Below are positions 56,876-64,000 of a stretch of DNA of 64,000 nucleotides, in pieces (the stretch's first letter is position 1; each line of letters starts with the position of its first letter). A model generated the notes under the pieces. It was not told the DNA's origin, ran no database searches, and saw only the letters and a list, made by a program, of their open reading frames with translations. The DNA is from Chlorops oryzae (lineage: Eukaryota > Arthropoda > Insecta > Diptera > Chloropidae): the NCBI GenBank assembly GCA_020466095.1, contig CM035808.1, positions 31,198,959-31,262,958 on the forward strand, in the 5' to 3' direction. A program made the translations under genes and the position numbers.

Positions 56876-58746
56876 GAGATAATTGTTGGACTTAAAATAT
56901 TCGTAGTTATTTTGTTTTCAGTTGCCACGCATTGAATTGTTTAAAGCAATTTGATTCAGTTGATTAGATAAGAAAAACAAAAGCAAATTGCTAGAGCTGT
57001 CATACATCTTGGATATGAAGGTCAGAGTTTTTTAAAATAATTTTCCTTGAGAGCATGGTAGCCCTGTTCGAAACCAACTTTCTAAAAAATTAAATAAGAG
57101 CAAGGGTCAATAAAAGGATTTAAGGAACTTCAAAGCCAATAGGTATAAAAATTTTGTACTTATCTTTATTACGAATAAGCTTTGATGGATATTTCAAGTT
57201 CAAGTTCAAGTTTCGCGTAAAAAACGGAGAGCTTATCGGCCATTGATATTCGAATAGATACAGAGAGAACGAGAAACAGATTGAGATAAGTTTGGATGTA
57301 AGAGTTCAGAGTACTTTTGCCGTAAAGTTTAAATAAATTTCGTACTATTTTTGGATTTCGAATGACGTAGCAACAAAAAAAGAAAAAAAAAAACGAAGAG
57401 CTCTTTAATTGAAAAATCAAATTTGAAATTGCTTTAAAATTGAAATTTATTTGAATTTGATATGGAATACGAGTTCCCGTCCAGTCCCTCTCTGAGAGAT
57501 AACGCAATTATCAATCTTCACTTTGAGATTATTTCATCTTTTGCGGCTTGTGAGCTTTTCGTCGAGTGCTTCGCTGCTTTCAAACTATACCACAGGGGTA
57601 TTCACATCGGTATGATGCCAGCAGGAAATCAGTCGTTCATTCCCTGTGAAAAGTCTATGACAACAGTTTGATTTTAGTGTTTGGACTTTAGATCCTTGCT
57701 GGAGGAACAGGAACAGTGGTTTTCAAACATAGATTTACTCATTCGAATGTCAAGAGGAAAGGAGTGTACAGTTTATTCATTCTTTGTTGTTGTTTATGTT
57801 TTCATAAAAAGAATGATGAATTACCACAAACGAGAAAATATAATTTTCAAGAATTTATAAAGACAAAAAAAGAGAAGAGGCACGTTGCAAAACTCGGATG
57901 TTTACACAACTGCAATGCCATTCAAACCATTCGACTTGCTGACGAAGCAAGATTTTCCTTCTTTTTGTTTTTCTTTGCATTTTTATAAACAAAGCATCAA
58001 AGGATCATTGACATTGAATCGTTTTGAAAAGAAAAATACGTAAATTTATGTGAAATGCTCAAAACAAACAAAAAAAGCAGAGCCATGAATATCCCAACAT
58101 CATCTCAATCAGGTTCTCTCGAACTTCACAAAATCAGGTGATCAGAGTCTAAAATCGTGCATTATGAAATCAAAATTGGAATAAATAAAACGAGATAAGA
58201 TTAAATGAAATTAAAATAAGATAATACGATGATTATCTATACACCCAGAGAAAAACGTCCGAAAAAAAAATAACCAGACTCAAGTTAAATTTACCCGATC
58301 AAAATCCCATACAAATTTGCAATAGATTCAGCGATTTACCTGATGTTTTCAACACTACGCACATTGTTAATTCAACCAAGTGAAACAGGTTGAAGTTATA
58401 ACATGATATTTGGTTGAATTAACCCAAGTCCATGTTATATTAGCATTAATGTCATGAAAATCCAAAATACTGTAATTTTCGAAATGTAAATTCAACATTT
58501 TATCCGGTAATTTCAACAAGGTGTCGGGTCACATATTGAAACAAATTTTTTGAAACAAGTTAGTAAGCACAGATATACGTGCGAAGAAAAAAGACGGTTG
58601 TTTGTCAAATATTTCGCAAAAAATCAGTGCTTCTCTTTCTTATCCATGCATTCATATGAGATGTTGTCAAAACATGTCTAATACATGTGATACTGCAAAA
58701 TGCAATGTTGCCAGCTTATACGATATCCCACTACACTTAGTGGTTT

Positions 58747-58907
58747 TTGGCTCTTATGGCGGATATACACACGTCAAATGTCTGTCAGACATTGAGAGTG
58801 TATGAGTGAAAAACGGCACACAAACACTATACGTGTGTCGTTTTTTACTAATGCACTCTCAATGATTGACAGACATTTGACGTGTGTATATCCGCTATTA
58901 GAGCCAA
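58747..58907. mobile_element. Hairpin MITE (GGCTCTTATGGCGGATATAC ends)
   Basis: The left arm GGCTCTTATGGCGGATATAC and onward pairs with the inverse at 58866-58906. The arms also share ACACGTCAAATGTCTGTCA. The element is ~160 bp and forms a long stem. It sits in the 5' part of the SAM-gene element. Confidence 0.85.
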
Positions 58908-59330
58908 TGCTCAGAATGCAGTTGGTAAAGTGTCCATAAGAAAAAGGAGAAGTTTTTTGAAGTAAATAATTAACCTTATGTTGAGATTTTAAGTAATATG
59001 AATTTTTGCACGAACGTTGAACGTTGTTCAGCAAATCAAAGATTGCGGGAGAGAAAATAGGAATCCCCGCTCCCTTTCGCCCTCAAATTTATAAAATCTG
59101 GACTACAAAACCTCTTTTTTGAAAAGAAAGATATAATTTTTCAACCAACGGAATCTAGCGGATTCTTAATCGCTGTGTAGCAGAGTTTTACACAATTGAT
59201 GTGGTAGCACTGAATTCTTCAAGATTCCGTTATAATTTCTATCATACGTTTCTCGGAATACGTTGCTGCTTTAATCGACGTGTGGTTAATTACGCTTTTA
59301 AAAGAAGAAATTTAAGAGTTAAAACTGAAA

Positions 59331-61951
59331 ATGGAGTCCGAGGAAGTACTCCTTGAAATTTGTCTACCAATAAGTGGAAATGACCCGGTATCTGTGGAAA
59401 GCGAAAATGCGAATGAGTTAAAGAAAATAATTTGTGAAAATTTCGGACTGGAAGTTGAAGTGTATGAAAAGCTGTTGAGTAAGTTTAATCATAGGGAAGT
59501 TTCAGCTCTGCCAATAATTAATGAGAAACGAAAAAATCTCATATCTATGTATAGAAAAAAAAAAAAACAATATTTCGGACATAAGGATTTCTGAAACTCT
59601 TTATTTTAATAAGCTTTTACGGCGCTTTGCCGCCTCGATAACTTTTAGCCGCTTCCGATGCAATGTTCGCAGTGAGACAGGCTCTGTACCTCACCGAGCA
59701 GTGGTATGTGCGCCAGATTGTCTAATTGAATGGATGGTTGACGCGACTGTCCGCCCAAATCATCATATGTGTGCAATCTTCTTCCATTTCTATTTTTTTA
59801 AATCTTTAACTATGGACATTGTTTCACAAACATGGAAGTGCGGTTCAAAAAAATTTTAGATTGCGGAATGGACGCCGAAAGCTTGGCATTGATTACGGAC
59901 GAGGATATTAATGAATTGTTCCCTGTTTCACAAATGGGTTTGCGAGTGAAATTTAAGGCCCGACTTTCGATGTGGAAACAAAATAATGTAAGAAACTGCA
60001 TTAAACCTTAAGTATCAGAACATATTAATCGTGCGAATAGCTTTCTCAAAACAAATTTCAGGCCAATACACTTCCGATTGAAGGCTCTTCAACCCATACG
60101 TCTAGTCTCCTTGATATTCTTAAAGAAACCCCAAGAGGTCAAGAAATATTAAATTTTTTTAAGGCTGACTCAACCTTGAAAGATAAACATCGGGATACTT
60201 TAATCCATATCATAGTCGAAAGCTTCTCTCAGAAATGTTTAAAAATGACAATAAAAGATATTGTCAGGTTGAATATGGAAATAGGAGAAATTTTTCCATC
60301 AGAAGATTTGGTAAGCAAACAAATTTATTATTTTAATAATTTCTGTTATGTGACTAAGTTGTGATCCGATAACAAAAATATTTGTCTTTTAGAAATATTA
60401 TTACAATTACCGCGGAAAAGGCGTTAATCCAACCGGTAAGCTTTACGACAAGGCAACAAACGCCCGAAAAAAATTCAAGAACATGAACTCAACCGAAAAG
60501 ACCAGTCTGCTGAAGATGGTAACAGCTTCTGGTCCAGTGGATGTAAGTAAGTAAATTTTGCTTCATAACACAGCATGAACGGGTGCAATCATTTTATTTG
60601 TCAATTTATTTCGTTTTAAAAATTAAGATACGGGTATGTTCTGCATTTCGTTCGAATCTATTTCTATTCGAATTCGAGTAATTGGAGTGCTTTTGCACTT
60701 CTAAGGGCCGAATCGAATCGAAATGCAGAACATACCCGTATCTTAATTTTCAAAATTTCATCTTTTAGACAATGATGACATTGAAAAAAAAACTTGGTTA
60801 CTGCACAACATGGACCCATGGGATGAGATTTGTGAGAAATGGAAAAGCACTTTTCACATTCGAAGATGCGATATCCTTAAAAAAGATGAAAACATATTGG
60901 TGAATTGGCCTTTGTTTAAACACTCATTGGGGCATTTATTGGTAAAAAAAAAATTAAGAAGAGATTTATAAGGTTCAATAATAATATTATATAAAAACTT
61001 AGATTGAAATGGATTTTGCTCAGCTCTTTCCTGGAAAACCCCAAATCCTTTACAAAAAATGGAACAGATTTGAGGAAGTAATAATTCCTTACTTTAAGGA
61101 AAAAGTGAAGGACTTGGAGTCAAAAAATGTACTTCAGAAGCTCGAAAACGATATCCCTGCTGGTAAATTGATTATTATATTTTGTAAGTATTTGGCAATT
61201 GATGTAAAAAATCTTTCAGATTCAAAGAGTTGTATGATAGCTTTGTTAATTCATGCTGTTATTAAGCCATCTATTATCACAATGAAAGCTTCTTCTCCAG
61301 CGAGCAAACGACGAAAATGGAAACCGTCAATTTGTGATGCACAAGCAGCAACGGTACTACACTGTATTTCTATTAACGACTACAGCCGGCAGTATGACAC
61401 CTTAAGAAAAATAGCCATCGACAAAAATAGTACCGTACAGCCATTAATGCTAGTGATTGGTTCGGATTTTACCAAGTTGGATTGTTTTTACGTCCTTTTT
61501 GATGAAATTTTATATAAGGTACCGACATTTCTAAAATGTTTAGATATTTTGTATAAGCTATATGATCAACAGTAAACATCTACTAACCAATAATACAATT
61601 TTTAAATACAGCGAGATACTCCAAAATCAATTTAAATTAAAACAATTAAGTTTTTATTCTAAGGTGACATATAACGGAATAGAATATAAAAAAGGTTTTT
61701 TTCTAGCTACCAAGAAAAAAAATGTTCATTTATTTGAGATCGAAGACATTGTTGTAAACTCTAACCAAAAACTTTTCTTAATTTGTTTTGAGCACAAAGT
61801 TCTATATTTTTATGCACATCTCCAAGCGTATGTAATAGGTGATGTAATACAAGAGCAAAAATTTTTAAACATAAATGAATTCACAACACCGCCTTTTCAT
61901 ATCCACAAACTTTGTAATAAATTAAATGTATTTAGATTAAAATCATTTTAA
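59331..61951 (+). CDS. SAM-domain protein related to SAMD3-like family
   Basis: Reconstructed exons: 59331-59478, 59839-59987, 60062-60310, 60393-60546, 60769-60941, 61003-61571, 61612-61951. All junction phases match and the frame is open for 593 residues. A SAM-like domain spans about residues 45-98 (FKKILDCGMDAESLALITDE, then DINELFPVSQMGLRVKFKARL). Next comes a helical region with LLDILKETPRGQEILNFF, then NYRGKGVNPTGKLYDKATNA (~187-206). Residues 292-480 include MDFAQLFPGKPQILYKKWNRF and the long block typical of fish and insect SAMD3-like proteins. The last 113 residues (from YSKVTYNGIEYKKGFFLAT) form a beta-rich tail that I recall only loosely from multicopy invertebrate genes. The last intron would be just 40 nt but has a CTACTAAC branch-like site. 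If it is not spliced, the protein ends at residue 484 (LYDQQ). AATAAA lies at 61972. Role unknown; SAM domains mediate protein or RNA contacts. Confidence 0.78.
60619..60750. mobile_element. Hairpin MITE in an intron of the SAM gene
   Basis: AAAATTAAGATACGGGTATG and onward (60619-60650) is repeated in exact inverse at 60719-60750. The 32-bp arms enclose ~68 bp. It sits between two exons, so splicing is not interrupted. Confidence 0.9.
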
Positions 61952-61971
61952 TCATGAAAGAATTTTTAATT

Positions 61972-61977
61972 AATAAA
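61972..61977 (+). terminator. Polyadenylation signal of the SAM gene
   Basis: AATAAA about 21 bp after the stop at 61949-61951. This favours the longer reading that includes the last exon. Confidence 0.55.
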
Positions 61978-62460
61978 CCTAACTTAATATTAAAGTTTAA
62001 TGTCGCTTATATTAATTTGGCAAAGGTTTGTATATATTTAACTACCCTGATTTTAAGGTGGATCATGTAAAATTGTCGGAATTCCTACGAAGATTCAACG
62101 TGGTCAAAATTTTTAATTTATCTAAAAATCTTGTAAAAACTACTAGATTTTCGGTTTGAACTAACATTATGGAAATTGTTTAATTTGCAATTAAACGTGT
62201 TAAATTAACGTGACATGCAGCATTAGTTTAACAAGTCATCGTTTAGATTCAACTTATTTATCATGTTAGTTTATAGTGGTGAATTGGTTACTTTAACCTG
62301 AAAACTGTTTAAATTAAGACAACAATCATGTTATTTCTACACTGTGAAAACATCTGGTATCTGGTTAAAATTTTAACCTGACAAATATGGTTGAAAAATA
62401 ACAACCAGATAATTGGTTAAATTCTGGTTGATTTTACCTGATTTTTCCCCTGAGTGTATA

Positions 62461-64000
62461 TTTTGCGGGGGTCTCCTTCATGCAAAAAAGGAAATTATTA
62501 CTAGAGTTAGTTTGTGTCTATTCTTCGCTCAACTACATGTAGACTGTATGATGGGAAGATAGACAAAAATTAAACAGCGTCATTTGACAAAAAAAAAAAA
62601 AAAAAAAAGGAATATGGAATGTTAATATTCTGACTAGTATTTAGTTCAGCTTCGATTCAGGTCAGCAGTTAAAACTGATAATGAAAGGCAAGATTTTGCA
62701 GATAATAGAATATAAAAATTAATGAACATAAATTAAAAATTCTTATCTCTGTTATGCAACGAGACTTCACTGTTAATTGTTTATAAATAGCGACATTCCG
62801 TCGTTATTGAAATAATGACCCCAACTGCATTCTTCATTAAAAATATTCGCAATTAAATGAATGAACAATAAAATTGTGTGCATGGAAATTGTTTTCCTGT
62901 CATTCTATTTTTTGTTTGGGTTAACAATTTTATGTGCATAGCGGAAAAATTTATTGAAATTATTTCCTTCCAATTTATAATTAGCCAAGTCTATACGATC
63001 ACGGTCATTATAATATGTACATCGAAAAAAATTCGTCAAAAATTCTCGTTCATTCACACTCGAATTTCTTAGAGTTTTGCATCACTACTGCCATTCACCT
63101 GTGACGGCTTTTTGTGGGTATCTCCCCTAATTGTCTCGAAATAAGCCCTAAATTCGCTTCAATTCGATTTTTGGATCTTATTAAAACACAAACGTGGTCC
63201 CATAAAAATTCATCAAAACATTTTTCTTTCCGAAACACCGGTTTTAAAAAAAACACTGATTACAACTACTCAGTTTTGGACCAGTTTGGAACTAGTACCT
63301 AACTAGACTAGTTGTAATCAGTTTTTTGAAAAAATTTTAACACCAAAATTCGTAGAATTTTTCACTTATTCTATTTATAAATTTTCATCAAAATCGGACG
63401 TCATGAATTTTTCTCTAAGCTTCCTCTAACCCCACAAACTTTTTTTTGGGATAATGTCTTATAATTGTTCAATATACCAGTGTGGCCAACATAAGCACTA
63501 GCAAAGTACTCTTCCTCTAGCTACGTCCCTAATTCCCGGGGATTCGAAAAAAGAATTCATCCTATTTCTTACACAAGGGAAAATGAATATAAAGGGAGCA
63601 AGAAACTCGAACATTTTTAAGGAAAGGTCATCACATTTTTCCTTTAATTGGTGCTCAGAATATTCCCTTTTCCGCGGAGAAAACTTTTTAGTGAAAAAAT
63701 TCCCGGGGAATATTGATTTAGGATAGGGCTGTATAACTCGAATGTCAAGGGGAATGCAAAAAAAAAAAACTCGATCCGACGAGTTTTCGACTTAGAAAGA
63801 ACTTTGAGAATCATGATTTCACAGGAAAATAATGGCATTTTTTTCGATTTACTGAGGAGTTCTGCTTAGCGTGGTTCGAGTTATAGAGATTCCACTGTAT
63901 TTAGTTTCAATACATGAAAACAAAAAACCCTCCAAGTGGCCGTCAAGCCATCTTCGGAATTAAACAACTTTATACAAACTTTGAATGATCCCTTAAGGAG
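62461..64000. other. Non-coding right flank
   Basis: No gene was recognised. A ~100 bp hairpin lies at 63250-63345 (CACTGATTACAACTA versus TAGTTGTAATCAGT). A repeat with ATTCCCGGGGA and TTCCGCGGAGAAAA at 63530-63725 matches 14817-14880 in inverse. An ATAACTCGAA / CGAGTTATAGAG pair ending ACTGTA lies at 63730-63900, like the fragment at 2817-2965. Confidence 0.5.
63250..63345. repeat. Short hairpin repeat
   Basis: AAAAAACACTGATTACAACTA is mirrored by TAGTTGTAATCAGTTTTTTG, with an internal ACTAGTACCTAACTAGACTA loop region. It is probably a tiny MITE. Confidence 0.6.

Larger units (their letters stand above)
58242..62456 (+). mobile_element. TIR-bounded element carrying a SAM-domain gene
   Basis: The left end CACCCAGAGAAAAA (58242) and the inverse of the right end, CACTCAGGGGAAAAA (62456), match imperfectly. 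Both are followed inward by related phrases: AACCAGA...TTAAATTTACC versus AACCAGAATTTAACC, ACCTGATGTTTTCAACACT versus ACCAGATGTTTTCACAGTGT, and ATAACATGAT. The terminal repeats are therefore long (~200-250 bp) and diverged. TATA lies on both outer sides, a possible 4-bp target duplication or TIR extension. The interior holds a spliced SAM-domain gene (59331-61951) and two hairpin MITEs. No recognisable transposase is present. The CACTC start recalls CACTA-like elements, but the superfamily is not established. Confidence 0.6.

Overview
This is nuclear genomic DNA from an insect, most likely a true fly (Diptera). It is AT-rich, with short phase-conserved exons, GTRAGT donors, introns from about 40 nt to more than 28 kb, a TATA box plus arthropod TCAGT-type initiator, tRNA-derived SINEs and many small inverted-repeat transposons. 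The recognisable genes are an insect transferrin 1, a sperm-leucyl-aminopeptidase-like protein, a cytosolic purine 5'-nucleotidase and a SAM-domain gene. The species cannot be named from the sequence alone. Exon structures were reconstructed by matching splice signals, reading phase and family similarity; no transcript data were used.

Layout. 1-4.1 kb is non-coding and dominated by a ~1.1 kb repeat-built element. At 4.18-5.34 kb (+) lies a three-exon, secreted, single-lobe transferrin corresponding only to the C-lobe of Tsf1. At 8.30-14.51 kb (+) lies a complete nine-exon transferrin 1 whose 3.5 kb third intron carries a fold-back-like element. At 15.5-17.4 kb (-), convergent with it, is a two-exon mitochondrial M17 leucyl-aminopeptidase-like gene with degenerate catalytic residues. 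At 19.7-53.7 kb (-) is a cN-II/NT5C2-type purine 5'-nucleotidase with most coding exons in 19.7-25.3 kb and a first coding exon 28 kb upstream at 53.3 kb. A second possible first exon (35.6-36.2 kb) has the same splice phase. The giant intron is full of mobile elements, including a well-bounded 1.23 kb hAT relic (8-bp target duplication, 42.17-43.41 kb). 53.7-58.2 kb is non-coding with a ~355 bp CT tract and a SINE. At 58.24-62.46 kb is a ~4.2 kb segment with imperfect terminal inverted repeats enclosing a multi-exon SAM-domain gene related to SAMD3-like proteins. 62.5-64 kb is non-coding with MITE fragments.

How the genes relate. The two transferrins form a same-strand tandem family for extracellular iron binding or immunity, the small one apparently derived from the C-lobe of the large one. 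The aminopeptidase-like gene is probably a sperm structural or enzymatic paralogue. The 5'-nucleotidase is purine metabolism. The SAM gene appears to travel inside a TIR element and is the best candidate for an undescribed system here. No CRISPR, operon or bacterial feature is present.
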